The notes under the pieces: model-generated
Told to the model about the DNA's origin: nothing
Seen by the model: the letters and a program-made list of their open reading frames with translations, nothing else
The model's database searches: none
Shown here: positions 51,490 to 62,999 of the stretch, in pieces
How the letters are laid out: each line of letters begins with the position of its first letter
Position numbering within the stretch: position 1 is the first letter of the stretch
Position numbers and translations under genes: made by a program
Source of the DNA: Aporrectodea caliginosa
Taxonomy: Eukaryota > Annelida > Clitellata > Crassiclitellata > Lumbricidae
NCBI GenBank assembly: GCA_020284085.1
Contig: JACEVL010000108.1
Location: 544,501 to 608,500 of the forward strand
Direction of reading: 5' to 3'
Length of the DNA: 64,000 nt

Positions 51490-52150
51490 ATTTCTGTTAT
51501 AAATGTTTAAATTAGTCGCTAATGTTTCTAGCATGCTTAAGCATGGACCACTGTTACAGTAGCCAATTGCGCTCTCCTTTTAGACACCTTTAAAACGTTG
51601 TCACCCAACGCTAAATAAGCGTGAGACTGACGGTCAATTACTAATGTCTCATCTACTGTCAGTAAAGGTCGTTTTTGCCATAAGATGTCATTAGACTGAT
51701 GATTATTAATGAAGGCCAATAATTGGTTTTAACTCCGCCACTATCCCACATGTGTTTGTGCCCGTCCCAAGTCTGGAGAAAGGAGGAGGGCGACGCTAAT
51801 CGTTTTGTTATAACGCAGCGTCGTTAAACAGCAACTAACCAACCCATTGTTTATTGTATGCAACACACTAAGTCGCCGAGAAACAGGAGAATATGACATC
51901 AATGACTAAGTACAAAGGTTTCGATAAGTTGCGTCCTTTTTTCCAAATCCATACTAGCGCATTGGTTAGCGTCCTGGACTCTATCAAATCGGATCGCAGG
52001 GTTAAAATCTCCATCAGGACAACAAGATGCTTCAAAATGTCTGAACCAGATGCGCCACCTAGCTAATTGCACTGTGAGATTCGTACGGTCTTTAAGAGGA
52101 AAGATGGAGCAGAGAGAGAGAGAGACCTCTGTCGGCCAATGCGCCATTAA
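51490..52150 (+). repeat. R2 composite repeat
   Basis: Full R2 order: TTTAGACACCTTTAAAACG, ATAAGATGTCATTAGACTG, S2 at 51728-51832, CGCCGAGAAACAGGAGAATA, a tRNA-like part at 51950-52020 (TAGCGCATTGGTTAGCGTCC ... CAGGGTTAAAATC), CGCCACCTAGCTAATTG. Closest to 16130-16745. Confidence 0.75.
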
Positions 52151-53049
52151 ACAAGGGCAGAAACACGTTCTAGAAATCGCCAACGAGGCAAAGAAAAGAA
52201 AAAGAAGTGGAAGATTATCAAAACTGCTTTCTGTATATGTAATATTATTCAAGAACACTACACCGTAGACTTCGACAGAATAGTGCAACCCGCTGGATAT
52301 CAGTTGAGTTTGAGTTTGAGTTTATTGAATCATTTGCAGTCAAAATTACAAGTACATAAACAGCAATCAAATAACACAACTAAATTAACTAACAACAAGT
52401 TAGAGATTTAACAATAGGTGAATAATTTTCATTATCATTATCACCGTATAGTGTATACGAAATATAGATCCTAGCAGAAACAGTTAATAAATGCTGTACT
52501 TGGTTTTTGTTCTTGTGCTTGACACTAAGTATGTAAAGCTTCTCTGCCTTTAATTACTTTCAATTTAAATAATCCCATCAAAAATCACGTTCATTCAGCG
52601 CTCGTGATTAAGCTGATGCCCTGCCTTTAGCTTTCTAGTGGAGCTTCAGAAGATTGGAGATTACTGTTACGATTCGTTCCCAAAATTCAGCCACACTGTC
52701 GTCATTTCAGGTGGTACAAGTACCAATCCTGGATAAAGACGATGCTAATCAACAAATCTCTTTATAAATAGCATCAGGCAGATGCGATTTAAAGGTGTCC
52801 AAGTAGATCGTAAGATTTAGCAATATCAACCAGCATATATAACGACGTCCCTTGCCATCAAATCTTGCTGCATTAAAGACGCTTAAAGAATTTATTCTGA
52901 CGATTGATCGGAATGTTGATCACTTGGACAATTTGCTAGGTTAGTAGATGTTTAACGACGCTGTTATAACAAAGATTATTAACGTCACCCTTCTCCAGAT
53001 TTGGATTTGGCACTACCGGAGTACGGTAAGTGGTGGAGTTATAAACCAT

Positions 53050-53316
53050 ATGGTCCATGTGGAGTTTAGTATTTATATGGTCCATGTGGAGTTTAGTATT
53101 TATATGGTCCATGTGGAGTTTAGTATTTATATGGTCCATGTGGAGTTTAGTATTTATATGGTCCATGTGGAGTTTAGTATTTATATGGTCCATGTGGAGT
53201 TTAGTATTTATATGGTCCATGTGGAGTTTAGTATTTATATGGTCCATGTGGAGTTTAGTATTTATATGGTCAATGTGGAGTTTAGTATTTATATGGTCCA
53301 TGCGGAGTTTTGCATT
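53050..53316. repeat. 27-bp tandem repeat, ten units
   Basis: Unit ATGGTCCATGTGGAG plus TTTAGTATTTAT, ten copies. The first eight are identical, the ninth has one change, the tenth is diverged. Copy 1 of the paralogous block has a single unit at 21671. The frames MVHVEFSIY and MWSLVFIWS over it arise because 27 is a multiple of three. Confidence 0.95.
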
Positions 53317-53344
53317 ACAGCATTGAGTTTAGGGTCTTGATGGG

Positions 53345-53690
53345 CAATAATTGTCTAACAGGCTCTGCTCTTATCTCAAGAAAATTTGTTTCTCAGTATC
53401 TGTCATACCAGGTCGCATTTTTCTCCGCTCTGCCACGCGTGGTTTTATGACATGGTTGTTCCAGCGACCCGGACTTCCACGGTCCAGAAAAACAGTTTTG
53501 CTGTGTTCGGCCCATCGTCCTGGAACAAATTGTCTAAAAACCTGAGACACGAATTCCTCAACATCCTTTTCCCTCTTTCGAGCAATGGCTTGAAGGTCTT
53601 TTTCTTCGATCGTGGTTTCATCGTGTTTAGCCTCTGGCTAGTCTCTCTATTTAAGTGGCGCTAGATAAATCTCTAATGACAATCACAATT
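53345..53690 (+). mobile_element. L2-like LINE C-terminus, copy 2
   Basis: Encodes SYLKKICFSVSVIPGR, then after a frame change FGPSSWNKLSKNLRHEFLN and LSSNGLKVFFFDRGF, ending AGTGGCGCTAGATAAATC. It retains the GPSSWNKL motif that is broken in copy 1. Confidence 0.75.
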
Positions 53691-53911
53691 GCAATAGTAG
53701 AATAGTAAGTCGTTCAAATAATTGTGTAATCGTCTCGCTTCAGTTTATGTGTCTGGTATTAAGCATGATGATTTAAATCTCAGAACATTTTTGTCCATTC
53801 GCGAACATAATTATTTATCGATTTTCCTCCATAAATATAATTAACCGATTCCAATTTTATGTAAACAAGACGTGATATTTTCCTATCCTACAGTTAATCG
53901 CTTAAAACTAG

Positions 53912-54700
53912 CCACACGACGTTAAATAATGAGTCTTAATTCTTCTGTTTACATGTAGGTCCTTGCTCCTAAGCTAAGCGCGGAGCACCAACTTATTCAC
54001 TACCATTCTTTAAAGATTGGTTTTAATATAATTTTATTTAAATTATAACTATTATAGTTACCTAATTAATTTTCAGAGCAGTGCTGAAGTGTTATAAAAT
54101 TAAATAGCTTTTGAATACATCATCCCGTTTCCGCTTTTACTTATAAGGCGAATATCAAACTTAAAAGAGGTGCGTAATTATTTTGAACAGTTCTCACTGT
54201 TTCCATGGTACATTATACGTAACTTATCATCGATGTAACATATCATTATTGAACTACGTCATTTGATTATCTTCTTCCGGTCATACCTAGGACAACGTTT
54301 TATTCAGCCGCTGATGTCCTTTCTTTCTTAGTGGACGGATCTTCTGGATATAGACCTGTTTGCGGCCTTCTTTTGATGCGCCATCGGTTGATGGCTTGTG
54401 GGTTAGACTCCGGCGGTATAGCAGTTAAAATTTGCAATTGCAATTATTGCAGGCGGTTAGGAAATCCTTCTGGTAGTATCAATTTCTGAACGGCATCTTA
54501 TGACGGCCGTCGATTTTACTAACGTCTATTACCTTAACAGTTTGACTGCAAATGGAAACCATAAAATAAAACATGTTTAGTTAGTTTTCATGTGTTTAAC
54601 GACATCTTGTGGATGCCAAGACCGTAAACGCCGACCTTTATTCACTGTCATTATGTTCGGATTCGCGAATAAACGAAAATATCGCCTATATATGGCGTCG
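53912..54700. repeat. S3 unit and H1 remnants
   Basis: 54125-54220: S3 (TTTACTTATAAGGCG, ACTTAAAAGAGGTGCGTAAT, AACAGTTCTCAC). 54345-54450 matches 22620-22720. 54480-54525 and 54595-54640 are antisense H1 remnants. The rest shows nothing. Confidence 0.55.
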
Positions 54701-54930
54701 TCGGAGACTATTAAGGGTGTCTATTAATAATCAGTTTAACGACATTTTATTGCAGCATCGAACGCAAGCTCGAGGATAGACAATTGGCCGCCATATCTCA
54801 TCTTTATATAGCGGATGGTAACACCGTTTTAAAGGTGTCTAAAAAGAGTGCTATAACCAACTGGCTAACTGTGGCCCATGCTAATAATAATATTACATCG
54901 TCGTTAAGAAACGTGTTAGGTGTTTCTAAA
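54700..54930 (-). repeat. R2 5' part, antisense
   Basis: ATCTTTATATAGCGGATGG, CCGTTTTAAAGGTGTCTAAA and GTGGCCCATGCTAATAAT are the complement of the R2 start. Confidence 0.55.
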
Positions 54931-54939
54931 GAAATAGTT

Positions 54940-55511
54940 CAAACCAATTCTCTATCATTCATTCGTTCATCCATCCATTCATTCATTCAATACGAGAATT
55001 AATATAACGCCTATTCAAGAGACCTACATGTACAAGGGAGCGTTCTCTGCGCTATAGCCTATTATGATGTTGCCATAACTGATGATTATTAATGAAGCCA
55101 ATTGCTTTTAATTATTTATGACTCAATGCAGGAGTTTCGCTAAGCTTCGTCGCAAATGCCAAATATATACTAGCGCAGTGGTTAGCGTCCTTGACTGTCA
55201 AATCGTAGGACATGGTTCAAATCTCCATCAAACCAATTCTCTATCATTCATTCGTTCATCCATCCATTCATTCATTCAATACGAGAATTAATATAACGCC
55301 TATTCAAGAGACCTACATGTACAAGGGAGCGTTCTCTGCGCTATAGCCTATTATGATGTTGCCATAACATGTCGTTAAACTGATGATTATTAATGAAGCC
55401 AATTGCTTTTAATTATTTATGACTCAATGCAGGAGTTTCGCTAAGCTTCGTCGCAAATGCCAAATATATACTAGCGCAGTGGTTAGCGTCCTTGACTGTC
55501 AAATCGTAGGA
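54940..55511. repeat. tandem duplication of about 290 bp
   Basis: 54940-55210 and 55229-55511 are near-identical. The second copy has 12 extra bases, ATGTCGTTAAAC, after GTTGCCATA, i.e. one retains an H1-like end that the other lost. Each contains a tRNA-Asp-like stretch (TAGCGCAGTGGTTAGCGTCC, GACTGTCAAATCG). The second copy breaks off exactly where segmental duplication B starts. Confidence 0.85.
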
Positions 55512-56365
55512 AGACCAATGAGAAGAGAATTACAGTAATCATTTCGGGAGCATATGAAAGCATTAACCAGAGTGGTGAAAACAGAAGATGAGACAGAACG
55601 CTGAACAGCCCAATAACAGTAGCAGTATAGCCTTCCAGTGTTTGACGACATCTTATGCATCCGATGCATGAGATGAGGTCATAGCAATGGTAACTTTTAC
55701 TTGGCAACCTTCACTCTTAACGAACTCGTATGGTATTTGTAGCAACTAAATATTAGAATGGATTATTACAGTTTAGCACACACCAGTTGACGTAATCGCA
55801 ATGAGAATTTTGCATCGAAAACATTAACCAATATCCAGCAAGAACTGGTGTGTTTGAGTGGTTACTGAAGTGGTCAATGAAATGGTAGTATCATTGAAAA
55901 ATCAAGTTAATGGTATTATTGGTAAATGAAGCGATTGCTGCATTGATAAATACAGTTTTAAATTAACTTAATAAAGTGATAAATGATTTGGTAAAGGAAG
56001 TGATAATTACTTGGTCCACTCGATACGATTTCTTTCAAACCAAAAGAAACAATAACATTATATGTCAACGCAGCTTGGCAAAGGCCCTTAACATTGAAGA
56101 CAGCCGCTCTAAAAGAAATGCGTTTTTCTGAGAAATAATCTTACTACACGCCGTACGATTTATCAATTGATTTCAGCGCCGTGAATCTCTATAGCCTACC
56201 ATTTGGCTTTTGACTCCACAGGTTCTGAAAGCAACGGTTGATATAAATCGATTTACGTAACTATCGGCCAATTGACTGATATAGGCTACATTTATTTATG
56301 CATTCATGTATTGAAGAAGAAGAGTAGTCCCTTATTAAGCTTGTCTGAGAGGAAGCCATTGGTAT

Positions 56366-56625
56366 GAAGTGTTATCGACTTCATATTTCTTAGCCTCGGC
56401 CCATGAGGGCGTACAGCCAATCCTCTCCCTCGCCGTCTGCTTTTACAACAGACAGTGTACGGTCAGTGTACTCATTACAGCTGAGTTGGCTAGAGGCGCA
56501 GGTGGAGCAGAAATCCCGAAACACATTCTACCACGGGGTGGATTTGAACCTCCAACCTCTCGTCACATCGCGCTAACCTCTACACTACTGAGCACCCTCA
56601 ATATATATTCCAATACCCCATCCGG
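56366..56625 (-). repeat. tRNA-Asp-like SINE, antisense
   Basis: The B-copy counterpart of 7425-7655. The minus-strand B-box region GAGGTTGGAGGTTCAAATCC is intact, while part of the anticodon arm is deleted relative to A. Confidence 0.65.
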
Positions 56626-56658
56626 TGCGATGTTCCTTTTCTGTTGCCTCCCGTCACA

Positions 56659-56772
56659 CTCCTCCTCCTCCTCCTCCTCCTCCTTCTCCTCCTTCTCCTC
56701 TTCTTCCTCCTCCTCCTCCTCCTCCTCCTCCTCCTCCTCCTCCTCCTCCTCCTCCTCCTCCTCTCCTCCTCC
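56659..56772. repeat. (CCT)n microsatellite, interrupted
   Basis: CCT/TCT units, counterpart of 7712-7806 but with several T interruptions. Confidence 0.9.
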
Positions 56773-56997
56773 CTTTCCTAAATTGGTGCCATCTCTCATT
56801 CATCAAATCTCTGATAATGCCGAACGTCGCATGACCATTCCGAAGAATCGGGTTTAATTACGAACCGAGTCACGAAGGACTGTCATCGAACAGACGGATA
56901 TTATCCAGGGTGACAGGTGACCGCGTACAGCGCCCCCTTAACGCCCTTCTCTCCGCCACCCTACCCATCGGCTCACACGTCAAATCAGCGATTTGTG

Positions 56998-57105
56998 CAC
57001 AAACAGACAGACAAACAGACCAACAAACAGACAGACACGGGAGACAGACAGGAGATATACAGACATACACATATGCAGGCAAACAGAGGCAAACAGACAG
57101 ACAGA
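56998..57105. repeat. (ACAG)n degenerate microsatellite
   Basis: Counterpart of 8955-9180, half as long. Confidence 0.85.
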
Positions 57106-57249
57106 TGTAGTGTCCTTTTATGTTGCCTAATTTCGTAGTTCCAATACGCGCGTAACCTCATAGTTCTAGTCGTAACTACGTAATCCTATTACGCATAACC
57201 AGTAACCCATAACAGCGTAGTCCTATTGTCTTATATTTTGTGCATATAG

Positions 57250-57534
57250 AACAATCAGTCTGTCAGTCGGACTATTTTCGTGCCAGCTGCAGCAACCCGG
57301 ATGAACTGGTTGTCATCACTTGGGCTCTTTACGGTCGGATGCGGATGAGTCGATGCGTGAAGGAGAACTTCGGATACGTTGGCTGTTCACACGATGTCCT
57401 GCGCACAATGGATGGCTATTGTTCCGGTCGAAGAGAGTGCAACGTTCGAATCCTGGACGAAAACTTTCCACAAGCCAGTCCGTGTCACAACGACCTCAAG
57501 TCCTACCTGGAAATCGCATACACCTGTATTAGAG
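57250..57534 (+). CDS. SUEL-type lectin domain exon, copy B
   Basis: 285 bp, 95 codons, same limits as copy A: acceptor TGCATATAG, donor TTAGAG before GTAATC, phase 1 at both ends. It encodes QSVCQSDYFRASC, ALYGRMRMSRC, GYVGCSHDVLRTMDGYC, YCSGRRECNVRI and SYLEIAYTC. Substitutions against A are conservative to moderate (S/N, R/W, G/R, S/N, V/A, T/A), the cysteines are all kept, and there is no frame damage, so both exons look functional. The donor is followed within about 25 bp by a long (TAA)n run, which may affect splicing. The product should be secreted or extracellular. Confidence 0.88.
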
Positions 57535-57541
57535 GTAATCC

Positions 57542-57704
<163 letters not shown>

Positions 57705-57842
57705 CGTTTTCTTCTATTTTAATTATTGACAAAGTATCTGAGGGATCATATGTACCTCGGGGCAAAAAAAGTAATAATAATACTGATAATAATGACGTAG
57801 ATTGCATGGATCGAGAGGTTAAACATCTTATGGCTAACTGAG

Positions 57843-57912
57843 GCATTGGCATCTCATCCATCTTTATCCAGTTTTGGGACTGGCAATACTAGATTGCAGG
57901 CAGTGACGGAGT
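57843..57912 (-). repeat. S2 SINE-like repeat, partial
   Basis: CATCTTTATCCAG, TGGGACTGGCAATAC, GTGACGGAGTTC. The H1-like end is mostly lost. Confidence 0.5.
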
Positions 57913-58039
57913 TCAATTCAATTCAGTCAGGATAGATGATGAAACTAGGGTATTATTCTGAACTGTTTGTATGGCCGTAAAGACCAACACACCAAACATC
58001 GTACATTCCTAGTTCTGCTCGAATTAAATTAATGCAGAA

Positions 58040-58225
58040 CCGTGCTCCGCTTTTGCATAATTATAGAGCGAATATCACACTTAAAAGAGGTGCGTAATTA
58101 TTTAAAACAGTTTGCTCCACTAGTATGATAAAATGATAAAATGCCTTTCTTCTTTTACTTATAAGACTTAGCTCACATTTAAAAGCGGTGTGTAATTATT
58201 TTGAACATTTTCAGCATTGTGTTTA
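58040..58225 (+). repeat. two S3 units
   Basis: 58065-58135: GCGAATATCACAC, TTAAAAGAGGTGCGTAATT. 58150-58225: TTTACTTATAAGAC, TTTAAAAGCGGTGTGTAATT. Confidence 0.6.
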
Positions 58226-58524
58226 TGGTAGTTTGGGGAGCACTCATGAGTAAGTTCATAGTCCCATTACACAGCATAGGCCTACATGATATTAAATGTT
58301 AGTGTCTAATACCATTTATGCAAAAGTTTTTCCAATATGAGTTAATGGTTTCGAAAAATCCAACCAGCTCGAGGAAGTTAAGTCTTTTACCACAGCTCAG
58401 CTGTCTCTTTAGAACTTGGCTTTGTTGTTTCAGGCTGCTTCCTGCTTCTTCGAGGTTTAGTTTTTATCTTTTTGGCTTTGACTTTTCCATAGTGCATTTC
58501 TGAGAAAAAAATAACATGGATCAA

Positions 58525-58600
58525 GTTTAAACAACTTTTATGGCAATAAAGGTCGTTGACGTCGGCAGAAATTATTTTGGCATTATACATCCTGTTGTAG
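58525..58600 (-). repeat. H1-tailed repeat, antisense
   Basis: GTTTAAACAACTTTTATGG, GGTCGTTGACGTCGGCAGAA, TTTTGGCATTATAC. The body joins directly to S3-like sequence, the arrangement seen at 35040-35145. Confidence 0.6.
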
Positions 58601-58886
58601 TTCTCAACTTTTGTTTTGGTTATAAGTTAAATGACTTCTCATGACAACATACTCCGATAACATCATATCAAATATCGTAAATTGGCAATTTCACAAACAG
58701 CATGCACATTTAAACTATACAGATAGCTAACATGATTTATTTTTAAACTGTTCAGGTAGCTAATATATTTGAGTCTCAGTTTTATTTTAGTTGCAAAGTA
58801 GGCCTATAGTGTATACAAGAATCATTTGTGCATGTTTCAAACATTTCTAGCACAAATTTAATTTAAATGTAGGAGTTTCTATTGAT

Positions 58887-58962
58887 GGATCCACAGTTTA
58901 ACGGCAGCTTATGACAACATAGGCCGTCGCCGCCGACAAAGATTATTTTGGCATATTACAGC
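58887..58962 (-). repeat. S1 repeat, antisense
   Basis: GGATCCACAGTTTAACGGC and GCCGCCGACAAAG. Tail GATGGATCC. Confidence 0.75.
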
Positions 58963-59234
58963 AATTTTGTTCCTATTGCAACATATGACTTTTACTGTCA
59001 GTACTATCGGGTACATTATCAGCCCTTATAAAGAGGCTTAATTACTATTTTGAACAGTTCCCGCAAATTCCAATGGCATAATATAGAACTGATCCAGAGT
59101 TAAAGGTATCTTATATGGCAAGCGAAGTCCGTCCTCCGTCGACACAGCTAAAGGCTCCGAAACGTATTGGTCTAGAGTTATGAAAATTGTACAAACCGTT
59201 TTTATAAGCATGTGTAGATAAACGCGACTATTTT

Positions 59235-60000
59235 CAGCTCGCAATTTACTTTAAATGCCGATATATGGAGATTTTAAATTTCAACCTGTTTCAACCATGA
59301 TGTAAGAGATAGGACAAGCACTGTTCTGGGACCTATACAAACTAGTAACTTTACACAAGAGGCGCTCAATAAATTATCGGAATGAATGAATGAATAGCGA
59401 ATTAAATCTTGCAGTAAAGGCGGCCATTTGTCTGACGTCACGCGGGCCTAAATATGCAAATCAGGTGCATTTATTTTAATACTGCGTCTTCGCCTCGAAA
59501 TATTTCGAGTGCTTATGGAACACAAAACTCGAGAATAAGAGAAAGATCGGCCGAGCTTCGTCTATTATTATTTAGCCCGGAAAACAAATAATACGGCTAT
59601 AATTATATGGTAGAAGACGGCTGTTTTAAGCTCGCAATTTACTTTAAATACCGATATATGAGCATTTTAAATTTCGAAATGCGGCCGAGATTCGTCTATT
59701 ATAATTATTAAGCTCGGGGAACAAATAATACGTCTGTATAAGGTAAAGATAACCAGTGTAGTACGGGGAACAAATAATACGCCTATTATATAAGGTAGAG
59801 AACTAGAGATAACCCGTGTAGTACACGGGCAAAGCAACTATTTTCACCTCTAAATATAATTTCCATTCAGATAAATGGGCATTTGAAATATTTGAAGCCC
59901 GTCAGCAAATATAGTAAGTGAGTAAGTAAGTAGCCTTTATTTGCAGCCGTTAAAAATTACGCCTGGGAAAACCTGGGCGAAGCCGGGGAAAAAATGCTAG
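59235..60000 (+). mobile_element. non-autonomous Helitron-like region
   Basis: The 3' end: CCTGG and CCGGG pair around GCGAAG, then GGAAAAAATG and CTAG (59997-60000) followed by T. Inside: CCCGTGTAGTACACGGG is a 17-base palindrome (59814-59830); a GAACAAATAATACG block occurs three times; and GCAATTTACTTTAAATGCCG occurs twice (59243 and 59633). No coding sequence. The 5' end is not located, so the left limit is approximate. Confidence 0.5.
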
Positions 60001-60069
60001 TAATTATTAAGTCTAGTGTCACTCTAGCCAATACAAAGAAGACAGACAACTTGATCAATACTGTCACAG

Positions 60070-60160
60070 AACCGCCATTCGGCTTACTTATAGTCCCGGC
60101 ATAACACTTAAAAGAGGTGTTTCAATGTTTTTGAACAGTTCTCACTTTTCAGTCGTTTAA
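60070..60160 (+). repeat. S3 unit
   Basis: CTTACTTATAGTCCCGGC, ACTTAAAAGAGGTG, AACAGTTCTCAC. Confidence 0.6.
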
Positions 60161-60809
60161 GTCATTAAGTTTAATCAAAAAATGATTGAGAATTGTTTGG
60201 TCTAATAATTATTATTACGCATAGTGTTTAAGCGCCATCGGTTTATGCATTATGCATACGACACCGGTGCGATAGAAGTTATAAAAATTATAATAATTAT
60301 GATCTCCCAATAAATTAAGAGCTTCCCAAATAATTAATGGTGAAAGCTCTGATGAGTCTCTCTCGAAAAGGCGCTATAATAATCCGTGATTGGCATTACA
60401 ATTAAGCCTACCACAAAGTATGGTATGGTCGACGACTTCCGCCCTGGCAGTCACAAGATGTCGCTAAACGCTCGAAACTACGACAAGAAATTAGATCAGA
60501 TTTCAAATGAATTGATTTGAAATTGTTTATTGAACACCAAGAAGCAATCTATTTGCAGATATTCATTTTAAAAGATGTTGCATTGGAGGCCAAAGGCTTT
60601 CAATTTCGTTGAGAGCATTCATTTATGGCTAACTCAATTGAAACGCTAGCTTACATTAGACACCTTTAAATTCTTTAAAACGCGTTAATGTGAGATATAT
60701 AAGACATTCGTGAGCTGCGTTTAATAAGTCAACCGATCAGACCTAAAATAAGTAACTAGGGAAATCAGCCATAAGATGGAGCTAAGCATTTGAAATACTT
60801 AACTTTAAA

Positions 60810-60945
60810 CACCGTGTCTCTGTCTCTGTCTGCGTCTGTGTCTCTGGATGTGTGTCTCTGTTTCTTTCTTTTTGTGCCTGTGTCTCTGTCTGTGCCTCTG
60901 TATGTGCCTCTGTCTCTGTATGAGTCTCTGTCGGAGTTTGTGTCT
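60810..60945. repeat. (TGTCTC)n array 1
   Basis: Hexanucleotide array of the first intron unit in copy B. Confidence 0.85.
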
Positions 60946-61464
60946 TAATTTGAAACCTACATACCTAATTAATGAGCTATAATGAAAACCGACAAAACGT
61001 AAGCAGTAGCCTATCAAAGATCATTCCATTGTTCTTTAAATTACTAGGCAAAATTTCAAATGAATTAGTTTGACATTTATTGAACACCAAAAATATATTA
61101 ATAGGCATCCAACGTTGTTGCATTGAAGCAATAGGGCCTATATATTCGCTTTCCATCATACGAATACGCTGAGCCAGCGCTTGCATTCAGATTCACTGAG
61201 ACTTAGTGATGCTGTTAACTCAGATGAAACATTACACTCCACTAAACACCCTTAAAATGCGTGAATTTGATCTATATATACTACTCGTTTGTTGCCCTTA
61301 ATCAGTCGTTAGATAATTTATGACCGTCAACGCTAACGGCAAGTCAAACAGAAGGTGACGCTAAACATTTGAAATACGTGATCGTAAACACTCTTTATAA
61401 TATATATATATAACACAAATTCACGCATTTTAAGGGTGTCTATTTGAGTCTAACGTAACAGCTA

Positions 61465-61860
61465 TATATATATATATATATATATATATTGTATTGTATT
61501 TCGTCTCTGTTTGTGCCTCTGTCTGGGTCTGGATCTCTGTCTCAGCAATTGTCTGTGTCTCTGAATGTGTCTAAGTCTCTATAGTCTTTATATGTGCCTG
61601 TCTCTGTCTGTGTCATTGTCTCTGTCATTGTCTATGTCTCTCTCTGCCTGTACCATGTCTCTGTGCGTGCCTCTGTCTCTGCATGCGCCTATCTCTGTGT
61701 CTCTGTCTTTGTCTGTTTGACTCTGTGTCTCTGCCTGTCTCTCGCTTTGTCCCTCTATCCCTGTATCTCTTCTTCGTATGTGCCTCTGTCACTGCTTGTG
61801 CCTGTGTCTCTGTCTCTCATTCTGCCTCTATTTCGGTGCCTCTATCTACGGATGTGTTTA
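61465..61860. repeat. (TA)n then (TGTCTC)n array 2
   Basis: TA run at 61465-61490, then TGTCTC/TGTGCC units to 61860. Cys/Val/Ser frames over it are artefacts. Confidence 0.85.
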
Positions 61861-62046
61861 AATCTTGAATCTTGATATGAAACCTACAATCCTATAATTA
61901 TAATAAGCTAATAAAAATTGACAATGATTTCAGAATGATTTCTGTATTAAACATTCCATCGTTCTTTTAATTGTCACTCATATTAGCCTACTCCATTGTT
62001 CTTTTAATTGTTAGTCATAATATTCCATTGTTTTATTAATTGTTAG

Positions 62047-62448
62047 TCATTGTTCCCGATGACAATCAATGCCAGACGCGTCGTCCAATCTCCCTCACGA
62101 ACCAGACCGGATATCTGGCCAGCATCACTTCCGGCGAAACCGGATGTGGGGCGTCGGACACGCCTTGGACGATCCAGGCACTCCCAGGGCAGCGAATCAA
62201 CATCACCCTCATCGACTTCACCCCAGACAGTTCGAGGGTGTTGACCTCTAGCGATGGGGTGAGGAAGACCTGTCGGGTTTATGCCACTGTGCGAGAGGAG
62301 GGTAAAGGTCAAAGGAGTTCAACGATCTGTGGTGGAAATGGAAGAGTGCGAACGGTGTTCGTCAGTAAGAACGATGCTCCTCTGGAGATAAGGATCATCA
62401 GCAGCCAACATCCGACGAAACCCATCAACTTCATTCTCAGGTTCCAAG
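62047..62448 (+). CDS. CUB domain exon, copy B
   Basis: 402 bp, 134 codons. Acceptor AATTGTTAG, donor CCAAG before GTAAAC, phase 1 at both ends like the SUEL exon upstream. It encodes NQCQTRRPISLTNQTGYLAS, then SDTPWTIQALPGQRINITLI, DFTPDSSRV, TCRVYATV, ICGGNGRVRTVF, and a last strand FILRFQG. The Cys pattern, the GYL-S start, the W-I-APGQ-I-L-DF core and the I-F-RFQ end are those of a CUB domain, an extracellular beta-sandwich used for protein or calcium-dependent contacts. It is about 20 residues longer than a minimal CUB. Its partner in copy A has lost the first 35 codons. Confidence 0.85.
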
Positions 62449-62584
62449 GTAAACACAACAAATACTATCCATTTTTTTCTCCAGACTCCATATAAGTGTT
62501 TATTCATGTAGGCATATATGTTGCATGTATATATGTATATAAGTTTTTGGCGCTATGTAAATGCTATTTTAAGTTGGTTGCTGA

Positions 62585-62995
62585 ATAAAATATGTTATGT
62601 TATGTATGTTATGTTATGTTATGTTATGTTATGTTATATATGCTAGTATGTTTGCTTTTTGGTGCCTGTATTTATGCATGTATGTATGTTTGTATTTATG
62701 TAAGTGTGCGTGCACATGCATTCGTTTATGTATGTATGTACATAATTATGCACGTACGTATGTATGTGTATGCGCTCGTGTATGTATGTATGCATATAGG
62801 TACATGTACGTAGGTTTCAATGTATGTATGCATGTGTGTACGTATGAATGTATGCATGCAAGTATGTATATATCTATGTATGTACGTACATATGCATGTG
62901 TGTATGACTATGAATGTATGTATGCATTTGTGACGAATGTATGTATGTATGCATGTGTGTATGTGTATACTAATGCATGTATGTATGTAAGTGTC
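62585..62995. repeat. (TTATG)n and (TATG)n degenerate microsatellite
   Basis: It begins with H2-like GGCGCTATGTAAATGC (62550), then pentanucleotide ATGTT, then TATG/TGTA units. Tyr/Cys/Met frames are artefacts. Confidence 0.9.
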
Positions 62996-62999
62996 GATA

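Larger units (their letters stand above)
52761..53911 (+). repeat. paralogous block, copy 2
   Basis: Matches 18214-18267 plus 21417-22301. It is uninterrupted at the point where copy 1 holds the RTE-like LINE (around 52803-52815). It carries a 27-bp tandem expansion not found in copy 1. Confidence 0.88.
60480..61900. repeat. intron-internal tandem duplication in copy B
   Basis: Unit 1 (60480-61040) and unit 2 (61045-61990) share, in order: TTTCAAATGAATT, TTTATTGAACACCAA, GTTGCATTG, a TGTCTC array, GAAACCTACAT/A and CCATTGTTCTTT. Copy A has one unit (13190-14000). Unit 2 is longer because it contains an inverted copy of CACCCTTAAAATGCGTGAAT (61250) at 61415-61445 and two TA runs. Confidence 0.7.

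Noticed and set aside
52948..53340. Protein with repeated nine-residue units
   Set aside because: The 27-bp tandem repeat is open in several frames on both strands, and the single-copy paralogue has no gene there.
60345..60400. Hammerhead ribozyme (CTGATGAG ... CGAAA)
   Set aside because: The words occur, but the intervening bases cannot form stem II. Relatives at 13050 show it is a decayed H2-type LINE end.
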